Made by a program: the position numbers and the translations under genes. 64,000 nucleotides of DNA from Streptomyces sp. ISL-100. GTDB taxonomy: Bacteria > Actinomycetota > Actinomycetes > Streptomycetales > Streptomycetaceae. This document shows positions 1-8,800 of the stretch, in pieces. The stretch is from assembly GCF_018614615.1 (NCBI RefSeq), contig NZ_JAGGOK010000016.1:1-64000 (forward strand), written 5' to 3'. Within the stretch, counting starts at the first letter, position 1, and every line of letters begins with the position of its first letter. Below the pieces are notes generated by a model that saw only the letters and a program-made list of their open reading frames with translations, searched no databases and was not told the DNA's origin.

Positions 1-265
1 GTTCGGGACTGCATGATTTAGGCGCGAAGCGGTGCCTTCCGCGAAGCCCGCGTCCTGCCCACAAATCACGCTCTACGTCCCGAACGGCACCCCCTGCGCG
101 TCCCGCCCCCTCGCGTCGTGGCTCCCCTGCCGGCCGGTGGGGAACGAGAGTCGTGGCTCTCCTGTGGTCTTGTCGTCTTTCCCGGCGGGGGGTGGGAAGG
201 GTGTGGCTGCGCCGGGGGAGTGAGGTGCGCCGAGGGTGTCGTAGGGCTCTGAGACACTTGGCGCG
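1..265. other. Intergenic region upstream of alr
   Basis: No convincing gene is visible. The first 21 bases read as an open frame ending in TAG and could be the last codons of an upstream plus-strand gene, but this is too short to identify. The rest is G/C-rich spacer leading to alr. The two short overlapping open frames here lack a good ribosome binding site and look like low-complexity shadows. No clear promoter hexamers were recognised. Confidence 0.4.
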
Positions 266-1417
266 ATGACCGCGATGACTCATACCCCCATGCGAGCCCG
301 CGCCGAGATCGACCTGGCGGCCCTGCGGGCCAACGTGCGGGCTTTGCGTGCTCGCGCGGCGGGTGCCGAGTTGATGGCCGTGGTGAAGTCGGACGCGTAC
401 GGCCACGGCGCCGTGCGCTGTGCCCGCGCGGCCCTCGACGCCGGGGCGACCTGGCTGGGGACCGCGACCCCCGAAGAGGCGCTGGCGCTGCGCGCCGCCG
501 GGTTCGACGGGCCGCTGATGTGCTGGCTGTGGACCCCCGGCGGGCCTTGGCGCGAGGCGGTCGAGGCGGGTATCGACGTATCCGTGAGCGGGATGTGGGC
601 GCTGGAGGAAGTGGTTGAGGCGGCGCGTGCGGCGGGGCGAGTGGCGCGCGTACAGCTCAAGGCCGACACCGGGCTCGGGCGCAATGGGTGCCAGCCGGCC
701 GACTGGCCTGAGCTGGTGCGGCGTGCCCTGGAGGTCCGGGACGCTGTCAGGGTTACCGGGCTCTGGTCGCATTTCGCTTGTGCGGACGAGCCGGGGCATC
801 CGTCGATCGATGTCCAGCTGGCTGTCTTCCGCGATCTGGTGGAGCACGCCGAGAAGGCCGGTGCCGAGCCGGAAGTGCGGCACATCGCCAACTCGCCCGC
901 GACGCTGACCCTGCCCGGGACGCATTTCGATCTCGTACGGACCGGCATCGCCATGTACGGCGTCTCGCCGAGCCCCGAGCTCGGCACGCCCGCGGACTTC
1001 GGGCTGCGGCCCGTGATGACGCTCGCTGCCTCTGTGGCGCTGGTCAAGCGGGTGCCGGAGGGGCACGGCGTCAGTTATGGGCATCACTATGTGACGCGGG
1101 AGGAGACCAACCTCGGGCTCATCCCGGTCGGGTACGCCGACGGGATTCCGCGGCACGCGTCCGGTAGCGGGCCCGTGCTCGTCGGAGGCAAGTGGCGTCG
1201 GGTCGCCGGGCGGGTCGCCATGGACCAGTTCGTGGTCGACCTCGGCACCGATGTGGTGGAGCCGGGGGACGAGGCTCTGCTGTTCGGTCCTGGCGACCGG
1301 GGGGAACCGACCGCCGAGGACTGGGCCCAGGCCGCGGGCACCATCGCGTACGAAATTGTCACCCGCATCGGATCGCGGGTACCGCGCGTCTATGTGAATG
1401 AGGCCCCCGAAAGCTAG
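266..1417 (+). CDS. alr: Alanine racemase
   Basis: PLP-dependent racemase that interconverts L- and D-alanine in the cytoplasm and supplies D-Ala for peptidoglycan. The 383-residue length is normal. The PLP lysine is K41 in AVVKSDAYGHG. The SYG motif carries Y271, equivalent to the catalytic Tyr265 of the Bacillus enzyme, and Y290 lies in GYADGIPR, exactly 19 residues later as in the family. The ATG at 266 was kept; an in-frame ATG at 275 is an alternative. The next gene begins 12 bp after the stop, so the two are probably co-transcribed. The identification is firm; only the start is uncertain. Confidence 0.96.
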   Translation: MTAMTHTPMRARAEIDLAALRANVRALRARAAGAELMAVVKSDAYGHGAVRCARAALDAGATWLGTATPEEALALRAAGFDGPLMCWLWTPGGPWREAVEAGIDVSVSGMWALEEVVEAARAAGRVARVQLKADTGLGRNGCQPADWPELVRRALEVRDAVRVTGLWSHFACADEPGHPSIDVQLAVFRDLVEHAEKAGAEPEVRHIANSPATLTLPGTHFDLVRTGIAMYGVSPSPELGTPADFGLRPVMTLAASVALVKRVPEGHGVSYGHHYVTREETNLGLIPVGYADGIPRHASGSGPVLVGGKWRRVAGRVAMDQFVVDLGTDVVEPGDEALLFGPGDRGEPTAEDWAQAAGTIAYEIVTRIGSRVPRVYVNEAPES

Positions 1418-1429
1418 GAGAGCGGCACC

Positions 1430-2665
1430 GTGAGCGAGAGCAGCGCGCCCGGCGTGGTGGAGGTGGCGGCGGAGGCCGCGACCGCCGCCGCCAACGGCAA
1501 CTGGCGGCGGGCGGGTGTGGCCGGCGCCGCGATAGGTGTGGTCGCGGCGGGCGCCGCTGCCGGTGTTGCCCTCGAGCGGCTGACGGTCGGCCGCGGCATG
1601 CGAAAGAAGGCACGGCTCGCGCTGGATGCCTCGGGTCCGTACGGCGCTCTGCGCGGGATGCCGGGGCGGGCCCCGGCGGACGACGGGACCGGGATCTACT
1701 ACGAAGTGGACGAGGTGGAGGCGGACGGCACCTCGTCGGGGCCGCGACGGCGCCGGCTCTTCGGGCGTAAGACTCCGGCTCCTGTGACTGTTGTGTTCAG
1801 CCACGGCTTCTGCCTGAGTCAGGACTCCTGGCATTTTCAGCGGGCCGCGCTGTGGGGTGTCGTGCGGACCGTTCACTGGGACCAGCGCAGCCACGGGCGT
1901 TCGGGGCGCGGTGCGGCACAGGCGCGTGGTGTCGCTGTCGATATTGAGCAGCTGGGGCGCGACTTGAAGGCCGTCATCGACGCTGCCGCGCCCGAGGGAC
2001 CGCTGGTGCTGGTGGGGCACTCCATGGGCGGCATGACGATGATGGCGCTGGCGGATCAGTTTCCTGAGATCGTCCGCGAGCGTGTGGTCGGTGCTGTTTT
2101 CGTCGGTACGTCGTCGGGGAACCTCGGCGAGGTCAATTTCGGGCTGCCGGTCGCCGGTGTGAACGCCGTACGCCGTGTCCTGCCGCGCGTGCTGCGCGCC
2201 CTCGGTACGCAGGCGGAGATCGTCGAGCGCGGGCGGCGGGCGACGGCGGATCTGTTCGCCGGGCTCATCAAGCGTTATTCGTTCGGCTCGAAGGATGTCG
2301 ATCCGGCCGTGGCGCGGTTCGCGGAGCGGCTGATCGAGGGGACCCCGATCGACGTGGTCGCCGAGTTCTATCCGGCGTTCACCAATCACGACAAGGCGGA
2401 CGCGCTGGAGATCTTCGCCGAGGTGCCGGTGCTGGTGCTCGCGGGCGACAAGGACCTGGTGACGCCCAGCGAGCACAGCGAGGGCATCGCGGATCTGCTG
2501 CCGGACGCCGAGCTGGTGATAGTCCCCGACGCCGGGCACCTGGTCATGCTGGAGCACCCCGAGGTGGTCACCGACCGGCTCGCGGACCTGCTGGCGCGGG
2601 TGGGCGCAGTACCGGCAGCCGCTAACGTTGGGACGTATGGAAGCACCGCACAGCCCGGCGGCTGA
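1430..2665 (+). CDS. Alpha/beta-fold hydrolase, membrane-tethered
   Basis: A 411-residue serine hydrolase of unknown substrate. The nucleophile elbow is GHSMGG with S198. The acid is probably D342 in AGDKDLVTP and the base H370 in DAGHLVML. The oxyanion region is SHGFCLSQDSW. A hydrophobic Ala/Gly/Val stretch around residues 28-45 looks like a single N-terminal membrane anchor. Translation starts at GTG after an AGGAGAG ribosome binding site. The gene sits between alr and tsaE, and its 3' end overlaps the tsaE start by 29 bp, suggesting one transcript. It could be a lipase, esterase or peptidase; the sequence does not decide. Confidence 0.88.
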   Translation: MSESSAPGVVEVAAEAATAAANGNWRRAGVAGAAIGVVAAGAAAGVALERLTVGRGMRKKARLALDASGPYGALRGMPGRAPADDGTGIYYEVDEVEADGTSSGPRRRRLFGRKTPAPVTVVFSHGFCLSQDSWHFQRAALWGVVRTVHWDQRSHGRSGRGAAQARGVAVDIEQLGRDLKAVIDAAAPEGPLVLVGHSMGGMTMMALADQFPEIVRERVVGAVFVGTSSGNLGEVNFGLPVAGVNAVRRVLPRVLRALGTQAEIVERGRRATADLFAGLIKRYSFGSKDVDPAVARFAERLIEGTPIDVVAEFYPAFTNHDKADALEIFAEVPVLVLAGDKDLVTPSEHSEGIADLLPDAELVIVPDAGHLVMLEHPEVVTDRLADLLARVGAVPAAANVGTYGSTAQPGG

Positions 2666-3149
2666 TGTCACCGCCGTTCTTACTGTTCACTCGCCCGAAT
2701 TGATGCAGGAGTTCGGGCGCCGGCTCGCCAAAGTGCTGCGGCCCGGCGATCTCGTGATGCTCACCGGCGAGCTCGGCGCGGGCAAGACGACGCTGACGCG
2801 TGGGCTCGGCGAAGGGCTCGGGGTGCGCGGCGCCGTGACGTCGCCGACATTCGTCATCGCGCGCGTCCATCCCTCGCTGACCGGCGGTCCGGCGCTGGTG
2901 CACGTCGACGCGTACCGGCTGGGCGGCGGGCTCGACGAGATGGAAGATCTCGATCTTGATGTCTCGCTGCCCGACTCCGTCGTGGTGGTGGAGTGGGGTG
3001 ACGGGAAGGTCGAGGAGCTGTCCGACGACCGGCTGCACGTGGTCATCCACCGGGCGGTCGGGAACGCCGACGACGACGTGCGCGAGGTGACGGTGCGCGG
3101 TATCGGTGCGCGGTGGGCCGGCGAGGACCTGGCCGCGCTGGGTGCTTGA
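2637..3149 (+). CDS. tsaE: tRNA t6A biosynthesis ATPase TsaE
   Basis: P-loop ATPase that works with TsaB and TsaD to make N6-threonylcarbamoyladenosine at A37 of ANN-decoding tRNAs. The Walker A motif is GELGAGKTT (K50 from this start), followed by TSPTFVIARVH and a WGDGKVEELSDDRL segment typical of the family. The 170-residue length is normal. The ATG at 2637, within the end of the hydrolase gene, is preferred over an in-frame TTG at 2628. Its partners tsaB, rimI and tsaD lie about 1 kb downstream, separated by a small gene and a reverse-strand gene. Confidence 0.94.
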   Translation: MEAPHSPAADVTAVLTVHSPELMQEFGRRLAKVLRPGDLVMLTGELGAGKTTLTRGLGEGLGVRGAVTSPTFVIARVHPSLTGGPALVHVDAYRLGGGLDEMEDLDLDVSLPDSVVVVEWGDGKVEELSDDRLHVVIHRAVGNADDDVREVTVRGIGARWAGEDLAALGA

Positions 3150-3236
3150 CGGAGCCTGGCGTCCGTACGTTCCGACAAGACGTCGGCAAGATGTTGCGCC
3201 GGTGCGGCCGGGCGTGGTCACATGGATACCGAGACC

Positions 3237-3256
3237 TGGTTAGGTCTACCTAACCA
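3237..3256. promoter_or_regulatory. Probable DmdR1/IdeR iron box
   Basis: A perfect inverted repeat, TGGTTAGG-TCTA-CCTAACCA, sits about 30 bp upstream of the start of the small gene at 3288. Aligned with the actinobacterial iron box (TTAGGTTAGGCTCACCTAA) it matches about 13 of 19 positions, including the GGTTAGG and ACCTAA blocks. In that position it would overlap the promoter, so iron-dependent repression of the downstream gene is inferred. Confidence 0.6.
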
Positions 3257-3287
3257 CGCCTGCTCAACCGGAGCCCAGGAGGCATCC

Positions 3288-3452
3288 ATGCCGGCTTCAG
3301 AACGCGACGCGCCCGAGCCTGTCTCCATGCGCGACCTACTGGCCTCGTGCGCGGCGGCCACGGCGGTCTCCACACCGCCGCGGGAGCAGCAGCAGCCGCA
3401 GGAACACGAGGTGGCTGAGGTGCCTGTCGGGGAACAGCGCGACGCCGCGTAG
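3288..3452 (+). CDS. Small conserved protein, putatively iron-regulated
   Basis: A 54-residue protein beginning MPASERDAPEPVSMRD, with a central LLASCAAATAVSTPP segment and a polar Gln/Glu-rich tail. The ATG at 3288 has an excellent AGGAGG ribosome binding site 5 bp upstream; a longer reading from 3222 would run through the iron-box palindrome and is rejected. There is no transmembrane segment and only one Cys. The function is unknown. The palindrome just upstream suggests expression under iron limitation. It is the only plus-strand gene between tsaE and tsaB. Confidence 0.7.
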   Translation: MPASERDAPEPVSMRDLLASCAAATAVSTPPREQQQPQEHEVAEVPVGEQRDAA

Positions 3453-3475
3453 GCCTGTAGTCCTTACGAGCGTAT

Positions 3476-4060
3476 TTACGGGACGACGACGACCTTCACG
3501 CCGACCGTCGCGAAGCTCCACATCGCGTCGCCGTCGGCGCGCAGCATGCGTACGCCGCCGGTCTTGCTCTTCGGGTCCGGGCTCGGCATCGAGCCGTCGA
3601 CCGCGGCGCTGAAACCGATCGGGACGCCCTCGAAGGTCAGGAACCGTACGACGTGTTCGACCTGCACCCCGTCGGAGCCGGTGATGATTCCCGAGCGTGA
3701 GCCCACCGCGTACGTTCCCGGCGGCGGGCTGACCGTGCTCGGCACGACCTTGAACGTCCTGGTGGCCTTGCCCTTGCCGTTCACCAGCCACACCCGCCGC
3801 TCGGCCAGCGAGTAGACGACGCGCGTGCCCGTGCCCGACTGGGCCGGCACCGCGAATACGTCCTTCACCTTGGCCGGTCCCTTGGGCGGCTGCGAGGCGT
3901 GCGCCGCGGGGGTCTTGCCGGTGGGTGGTTCGGCGAGCTGCGCGGCGGAGGGGGCGCTCGCCGACGCCTGGTAGGCGAGGAAAGCGACCGCCGCCACGGC
4001 TGCCGCGGTGAGCCCGGCCACGATTCCCGAGCTGCTCCTTGCCACCTTGCTCCACCTCAT
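3476..4060 (-). CDS. Secreted/anchored protein, degenerate L,D-transpeptidase-like fold
   Basis: A 194-residue exported protein. It starts MRWSKVARSS followed by a hydrophobic segment (about residues 12-32), a signal anchor or signal peptide, then a Pro/Ala linker. The C-terminal domain (about residues 75-194) resembles a YkuD fold: RVWLVNGKGKATRTFKVVPS opens it and GGVRMLRADGDAMW ends it. Where active enzymes have the catalytic Cys in SHGCVR, this protein has TGGVRM, so it is probably catalytically dead. The start at 4060 is chosen because the longer frame would overlap tsaB. It is transcribed against its neighbours. Fold assignment is by eye and moderate. Confidence 0.68.
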   Translation of the reverse strand: MRWSKVARSSSGIVAGLTAAAVAAVAFLAYQASASAPSAAQLAEPPTGKTPAAHASQPPKGPAKVKDVFAVPAQSGTGTRVVYSLAERRVWLVNGKGKATRTFKVVPSTVSPPPGTYAVGSRSGIITGSDGVQVEHVVRFLTFEGVPIGFSAAVDGSMPSPDPKSKTGGVRMLRADGDAMWSFATVGVKVVVVP

Positions 4061-4157
4061 GTTCGTGCTGCGCGCGTATTTGTGGTGACGGTAGCAGCAG
4101 GGGCCGGTAGGGACGGGGGACGCCGTGCTCCCCGTGCGCGGGCCGTAGGCTGTTTGT

Positions 4158-4817
4158 GTGCTCCTGCTCGCCGTTGATACCGCAACTCCAGCCGTCACCG
4201 TCGCCCTCCACGACGGTGATTCCGTCGTCGCCGAGGCCGGCCAGGTCGACGCACGCCGTCACGGGGAGCTGCTGCTCCCCACCGTCGACCGGGTCCTCGC
4301 CGAAGCCGGTCTGAAACTCGACGCCGTGACGGGGGTCGTCGTGGGCGTCGGCCCCGGTCCGTACACCGGACTGCGCGTCGGGCTGGCGACGGCCGAGACC
4401 TTCGGCCTCGTGCTCGGGGTGCCCGTCCACGGGCTGTGCACCCTGGACGGGCTGGCCTACGCGGCCGGGCTCACCGGGCCCTTCGCCGTGGCGACCGACG
4501 CACGGCGCAAGGAGGTCTACTGGGCGCGGTACGCCGATGCCCGTACGCGGGTCTCCGAGCCCGCCGTCGACCGGCCCGCCGACATCGCCGAGCAGCTCGC
4601 GGACCTGCCGGTCGTCGGCTCCGGGGCTCTCCTTTACCCCGGCGAGTTCCCCGACGCGCGTGGACCCGAGCACCAGTCGGCGGGCGCGCTGGCGTCGCTG
4701 GCCGCCGAAAAGCTCGCGGCGGGGGAGTCCGACGGCTTTCTGGCGCCGCTGCCGCTGTATCTGCGCCGGCCCGACGCGCAGGTCCCGAAGAACTACAAGG
4801 TGGTCACCCCGAAGTGA
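4158..4817 (+). CDS. tsaB: tRNA t6A biosynthesis scaffold TsaB
   Basis: ASKHA-fold partner of TsaD in the t6A synthase. It shows the N-terminal LLLAVDTATPAVTVAL strand pair, RRHGELLLPTVDRVL, and the hallmark GVGPGPYTGLRVGLATA near residues 65-81. The 219-residue length is typical. Translation starts at GTG, and the start lies opposite the upstream region of the divergent gene at 3476-4060. The stop overlaps the start of rimI by 4 bp, so tsaB-rimI-tsaD form one translationally coupled operon. Confidence 0.95.
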   Translation: MLLLAVDTATPAVTVALHDGDSVVAEAGQVDARRHGELLLPTVDRVLAEAGLKLDAVTGVVVGVGPGPYTGLRVGLATAETFGLVLGVPVHGLCTLDGLAYAAGLTGPFAVATDARRKEVYWARYADARTRVSEPAVDRPADIAEQLADLPVVGSGALLYPGEFPDARGPEHQSAGALASLAAEKLAAGESDGFLAPLPLYLRRPDAQVPKNYKVVTPK

Positions 4818-5341
4818 CCGCGGTGCTGAGAGAAATGCGCTGGTGGGACATCGATCCGGTGCTCGAGCTTGAGCGGGAGCTGTTCCCCGAGGACGCCTGG
4901 TCGCCCGGGATGTTCTGGTCCGAACTCGCCCACGCGCGCGGGCCGCAGGCCACCCGCCGGTATGCGGTGGCCGAGGAGGACGGCAGGCTCGTCGGGTACG
5001 CCGGGCTTGCCGCCGCCGGAGGGCTCGGCGACGTACAGACCATCGCAGCCGCCCGTGATCAGTGGGGGACCGGACTCGGGTCCCGGCTGCTCACCGATCT
5101 GCTGGGGCACGCGAGCGCCTTCGAATGCTCCGAGGTGCTTCTCGAAGTGCGCGTCGACAACACGCGGGCGCAGAAGCTGTACGAGAGGTTCGGCTTCGAG
5201 CCGATCGGCTTCCGGCGCGGCTACTACCAGCCCGGCAATATCGACGCGCTCGTGATGCGGCTGACGACGACGACCGACCCGGCAGATCCCGCGACCTCCG
5301 TACAAGTACAAGAACAAGAAACCGGGATTCACCATGGCTGA
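4814..5341 (+). CDS. rimI: Ribosomal-protein alanine N-acetyltransferase RimI
   Basis: GNAT acetyltransferase expected to acetylate the N-terminus of ribosomal protein bS18. The 175-residue protein starts at a GTG that overlaps the tsaB stop. The acetyl-CoA loop is the [15 protein letters not shown] region, followed by [19 protein letters not shown], the classic RimI C-terminal motif. The tail beyond about residue 155 is a species-specific extension. Its end overlaps tsaD by 8 bp. The tsaB-rimI-tsaD order is the usual actinobacterial arrangement. Confidence 0.94.
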   Translation: MTAVLREMRWWDIDPVLELERELFPEDAWSPGMFWSELAHARGPQATRRYAVAEEDGRLVGYAGLAAAGGLGDVQTIAAARDQWGTGLGSRLLTDLLGHASAFECSEVLLEVRVDNTRAQKLYERFGFEPIGFRRGYYQPGNIDALVMRLTTTTDPADPATSVQVQEQETGIHHG

Positions 5342-6443
5342 CGAACCGCTCGTCCTCGGCATCGAAACCTCCTGCGACGAGACCGGCGTCGGCATCGTCC
5401 GCGGTACGACCCTGCTCGCCGACGCGATCGCGTCGAGCGTCGACGAACACGCCCGCTTCGGCGGTGTGGTGCCGGAGGTCGCCTCGCGCGCGCACCTGGA
5501 GGCGATGGTTCCGACGATCGAGCGCGCGCTGAAGGAGGCGGGGGTCGCCGCTTCGGATCTGGACGGCATCGCGGTTACGGCGGGTCCGGGGCTGACGGGT
5601 GCGCTGCTGGTGGGCGTGTCCGCGGCCAAGGCTTACGCGTACGCGCTCGGGAAGCCGTTGTACGGCGTGAACCACCTGGCCTCGCACATCTGCGTCGACC
5701 AGCTGGAGCACGGTCCGCTGCCCGAGCCGACGATGGCGCTGCTGGTGAGCGGCGGGCACTCGTCGCTGCTGCTCGCCCCCGACATCACGAGCGACGTACG
5801 GCCGATGGGCGCGACCATCGACGACGCGGCGGGCGAGGCGTTCGACAAGATCGCCCGGGTGCTGAATCTCGGCTTTCCGGGTGGCCCGGTCATCGACCGG
5901 CTCGCGAAGGAGGGCGATCCGAAGGCGATCGCGTTCCCGCGCGGTCTGACCGGGCCGCGCGACGCGGCGTACGACTTCTCCTTCTCGGGGCTGAAGACGT
6001 CGGTGGCGCGGTGGATCGAGGCCAAGCGCAGTGCGGGCGAGGAGGTGCCGGTGCGGGATGTGGCGGCGTCGTTCCAGGAGGCGGTCGTCGACGTACTGAC
6101 GCGCAAGGCGGTGCGGGCCTGCAAGGACGAGGGCGTCGACCACCTGATGATCGGCGGCGGCGTGGCGGCCAACTCGCGGCTGCGGGCGCTGGCGGCGGAG
6201 CGGTGCGAGCGGGCCGGCATTCAGCTGCGGGTGCCGCGGCCGGGGCTGTGTACGGACAACGGGGCGATGGTGGCGGCGCTCGGCGCGGAGATGGTGGCGC
6301 GGGGGCGGGCGGCGTCGGACTGGGATCTGTCGGCGGATTCGTCGCTGCCGGTGACTGAGCCGCACGTACCGGGTGCGGTGCGGGGTCCTGGCCACGATCA
6401 CGATCACGTGCATGAGATCAGCAAGGACAATCTCTACTCGTGA
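5334..6443 (+). CDS. tsaD: tRNA t6A transferase TsaD
   Basis: Transfers threonylcarbamoyl to A37 of tRNA. The metal-binding HxxxH is H114 and H118 in NHLASHIC; other hallmarks are [10 protein letters not shown] at the N-terminus, VSGGHSSL, and [13 protein letters not shown]. The 369-residue protein carries a His/Asp-rich tail ([11 protein letters not shown]) after the conserved domain. The ATG overlaps the rimI stop, and a following small gene overlaps the tsaD stop by 4 bp. In older literature it is called O-sialoglycoprotein endopeptidase. Confidence 0.96.
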   Translation: MADEPLVLGIETSCDETGVGIVRGTTLLADAIASSVDEHARFGGVVPEVASRAHLEAMVPTIERALKEAGVAASDLDGIAVTAGPGLTGALLVGVSAAKAYAYALGKPLYGVNHLASHICVDQLEHGPLPEPTMALLVSGGHSSLLLAPDITSDVRPMGATIDDAAGEAFDKIARVLNLGFPGGPVIDRLAKEGDPKAIAFPRGLTGPRDAAYDFSFSGLKTSVARWIEAKRSAGEEVPVRDVAASFQEAVVDVLTRKAVRACKDEGVDHLMIGGGVAANSRLRALAAERCERAGIQLRVPRPGLCTDNGAMVAALGAEMVARGRAASDWDLSADSSLPVTEPHVPGAVRGPGHDHDHVHEISKDNLYS

Positions 6444-6706
6444 GCGTCGTGCTGATGTGGGAGGCCCGCGCCGTCGAGGGGCGGGGCGCGGAGCTGCTGG
6501 AGTGGGCCCGGGCGCAGGCGGCTGTCCTGGCGGTCGAGCCGGTGCGCAGGGAGATCTTGCGGGCGCCGCAGGACCGGGTGCTCGTGATGACGTGGTGGGA
6601 CGCGGGGTACGACGACGCCGGCCTGCCGGAACTGCCGGAGCCCGAGCCGGGGTTGATTACGCGGGCGGTTCATCGCTGGCGTTTCGAGTCGGTCGACGGC
6701 GGCTGA
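6440..6706 (+). CDS. Small conserved hypothetical protein
   Basis: An 88-residue soluble protein beginning [14 protein letters not shown] with no recognised domain. It starts at GTG overlapping the tsaD stop codon, so it is translationally coupled to the t6A operon. The composition (Glu/Arg/Trp-rich, ending [13 protein letters not shown]) resembles a small alpha/beta fold, perhaps of the dimeric alpha-beta barrel type, but this is a guess. A role in tRNA modification is suggested only by position. Confidence 0.72.
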   Translation: MSVVLMWEARAVEGRGAELLEWARAQAAVLAVEPVRREILRAPQDRVLVMTWWDAGYDDAGLPELPEPEPGLITRAVHRWRFESVDGG

Positions 6707-6720
6707 CGGCGGCTGACGGC
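6695..6720. repeat. 10-bp tandem repeat at a gene end
   Basis: Two full copies of GACGGCGGCT and a partial third run across the stop codon of the preceding gene. This is a local slippage-type duplication with no evident function. Confidence 0.6.
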
Positions 6721-6750
6721 GGTGGATCAGGCGTGGGTAGTGTCGTGCGC

Positions 6751-7377
6751 ATGTCTCGCCGTACGCCGCTTCCGCCGCCCCCGCCGCCCGAGCACATACG
6801 GGCCTGGCCCGGACCGGAGGCGATGCTCGCCGACCGGGCCCGGGCCATGGACGAGCTGATCGCGCGCGACCTCGGAGCCGGGCGGCTGGCGCGGTTCTGG
6901 CTGCTGGTGGGGGGCGCCGCGCTCGGGTGGGGGATCGTCGGGCTGGCCCTTCAGGCGTTCGAGGGGCCGGGCGACCCGCTCACCGCGGTCTTCGGCGCGG
7001 CGTTCGGAGCGGTTGGTCTGGCGGGCGTTGTGGCGTGCTGGATCTTCATCGGGCTGGGCGTGCGGCGTGACCGTGCGATCCGTCAGCTCGTGGTGGCCTG
7101 GGCGGACTTGGGCCGCGGCCACGGTTCTTCCGCTTCTTCCGCCGCGCCGTGGCGGGTACCCGGGCTCAGCCTGGCGTGGGTGCTGTCGGCGGTGGTGGTG
7201 TGCGGGCTGGGGCTGTGGTCGTCGCTGGGGTTCGCGGTGCGGGCGCGGCCGGGTTCTGAGACGTACGTGGACGCGGTGTTCTTTATCGGGCTCGGGGTCA
7301 TTTTGTGGGTGGCCGGGCTGATATGTGCGGCGAAGGCGGTGGGGCACTTTCGGTGGGCTGTGCGGGCGGTGGGGTAA
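6751..7377 (+). CDS. Four-TM membrane protein of unknown function
   Basis: A 208-residue membrane protein. It starts MSRRTPLPPPPPPEH with a proline-rich cytoplasmic head. Hydrophobic segments lie near residues 48-68, 78-103, 138-158 and 175-197. The ATG at 6751 is chosen because the upstream part of the open frame overlaps tsaD and the 88-aa gene in another frame. It lies 44 bp after the preceding gene, and a strong hairpin follows at 7435. No family could be recognised. Confidence 0.72.
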   Translation: MSRRTPLPPPPPPEHIRAWPGPEAMLADRARAMDELIARDLGAGRLARFWLLVGGAALGWGIVGLALQAFEGPGDPLTAVFGAAFGAVGLAGVVACWIFIGLGVRRDRAIRQLVVAWADLGRGHGSSASSAAPWRVPGLSLAWVLSAVVVCGLGLWSSLGFAVRARPGSETYVDAVFFIGLGVILWVAGLICAAKAVGHFRWAVRAVG

Positions 7378-7434
7378 GGGTGCTTAGGGGGTACGGGCCT
7401 GCGGGGCTGTTCCCCAACCCGCCCCTTCCCGAAG

Positions 7435-7452
7435 CTGGGGGCAAGCCCCCAG
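7435..7452. terminator. Hairpin between convergent genes
   Basis: A perfect stem CTGGGGGC-AA-GCCCCCAG in a very G/C-rich spacer between two convergent genes. Similar hairpins are common intergenic elements in Streptomyces. A bidirectional terminator is likely, although there is no U-tract. Confidence 0.5.
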
Positions 7453-7497
7453 ACCCCCGGACGCCCTCCGGGCGGGTCAGGGGAAAGCCCCGAAGGG

Positions 7498-8682
7498 TCA
7501 CGGTGCTGGGTGGCCGATCAGGACCGTCGGGGCACCCGCGACTCTCGTGAGGAAGACCGTTGCTGAACTCGGGCCGGACAGTTTCATCTTGCGGCGGAGC
7601 TCCTCCGGCTCGATCGCCGAGCCGCGCTTCTTCACCGTCAGTACGCCCACCCCCCGCTCCCGCAGCAGCGCCTTCAGCTTCTTCAGGCTGAACGGCAGCT
7701 GGTCGGTGATCTCGTAGGCGGTGGCGTACGGAGTGGGGTGGAGTTCGTCCGCCGTCACGTACGCGATCGTCTCGTCGATCAGGCGGCCGCCCACCTGCCG
7801 CGCCACCTCCGCCACCAGATGCGAGCGGATCACCGCGCCGTCCGGCTCGTACAGGTAGCGGCCGACCTTGCCGGGCTCCGGGTCCGGCAGGCCGGTGCCG
7901 AGAAGGCTGTGCGCGCCGGGGAGCAGGGTGGCCCGGATCGCCTTCGGGGCCGTGCCGAACCAGAACACCGCCTCCTTCACGTCGCCGCCGTCCGAGATCC
8001 ACTCCGCTTCGGCGTCGTCCGGGACCGCCTCGTGCGGAACACCCGGTGCGATCTTGAGTGCGGCGTGTGCGGACGTACGGGCAGCCTCGATCGCCCAGGA
8101 GAGCGGCGGGGAGTACGCCTGCGGGTCGAAGATCCGGCCGCGGCCGCCGCGTCGCGCCGGGTCGACGAAGACCGCGTCGTACGGGGACGTGTCGATGGTC
8201 GTTACGTCGGCGCAGCGGACCTCGATGAGCGAGGCCAGGCCCAGCTCCTCCGCGTTCGCGCGCGCCACCTCCACCGTGAGCGGGTCGCGGTCGACCGCCA
8301 GGACCGAGATCCCCGCGCGGGCCAGCGCGATCGCGTCGCCGCCGATGCCGCAGCACAGGTCCGCCACGCTCCGTACGCCGAGTGTGGCGAAGCGCCCTGC
8401 GCGGTACGTCGCCACCGTCGTGCGGGTGGCCTGCTCGACGCCGTTCGGGGTGAAGAACATCCGGTACGCGTCCTCGGAGCCGAACTTCGCCACCGCCCGC
8501 TGTCGCAGCCGGGCCTGCCCGAGCGCCGTCGAGACCAGCGCGGCGGGGTGGTCGCGGCGCAGCCGCGTCGCGGTCGCCAGCTCGTCCGCGGGGTTGTGGT
8601 CGCGGAGCGCGGCGAGGAGGGCGCGGCCCTCTTCGGTGCGCAGGGCGGCGAAGGATTCCACGGCGTCAGGGGTGTCGTTCAC
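7498..8682 (-). CDS. Class I SAM-dependent methyltransferase with THUMP-like C-terminal domain
   Basis: A 394-residue protein. The N-terminal part is helical; the Rossmann methyltransferase core begins with VADLCCGIGGDAIALA near residue 105, and the acidic SAM ribose contact is probably in VLAVDRDP. A DPARRGGRGR motif stands where DNA/RNA methylases have their catalytic tetrapeptide. The C-terminal part (PFSLKKLKALLRERGVG through VKKRGSAIEPEELR) matches the THUMP-like domain of actinobacterial paralogues. The GTG at 8682 is chosen over the much longer frame, which runs into the divergent deacetylase region. The substrate is unknown; an RNA base is plausible. Confidence 0.85.
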   Translation of the reverse strand: MNDTPDAVESFAALRTEEGRALLAALRDHNPADELATATRLRRDHPAALVSTALGQARLRQRAVAKFGSEDAYRMFFTPNGVEQATRTTVATYRAGRFATLGVRSVADLCCGIGGDAIALARAGISVLAVDRDPLTVEVARANAEELGLASLIEVRCADVTTIDTSPYDAVFVDPARRGGRGRIFDPQAYSPPLSWAIEAARTSAHAALKIAPGVPHEAVPDDAEAEWISDGGDVKEAVFWFGTAPKAIRATLLPGAHSLLGTGLPDPEPGKVGRYLYEPDGAVIRSHLVAEVARQVGGRLIDETIAYVTADELHPTPYATAYEITDQLPFSLKKLKALLRERGVGVLTVKKRGSAIEPEELRRKMKLSGPSSATVFLTRVAGAPTVLIGHPAP

Positions 8683-8800
8683 GCGGTCAATTGTGGGCCA
8701 GCCGGGGGACCGTGTGCGCCCGCTCGCGGTGTCGCCCCGCCGACGGTGTCGTGCGCTGACAGGATCCATCGCCATGCAACTAGTACGACAAAAGGAAGAA

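Noticed and set aside
3222..3452. A longer start for the small iron-box gene
   Set aside because: It would place the palindrome inside the coding region and ignores the AGGAGG at the downstream ATG.
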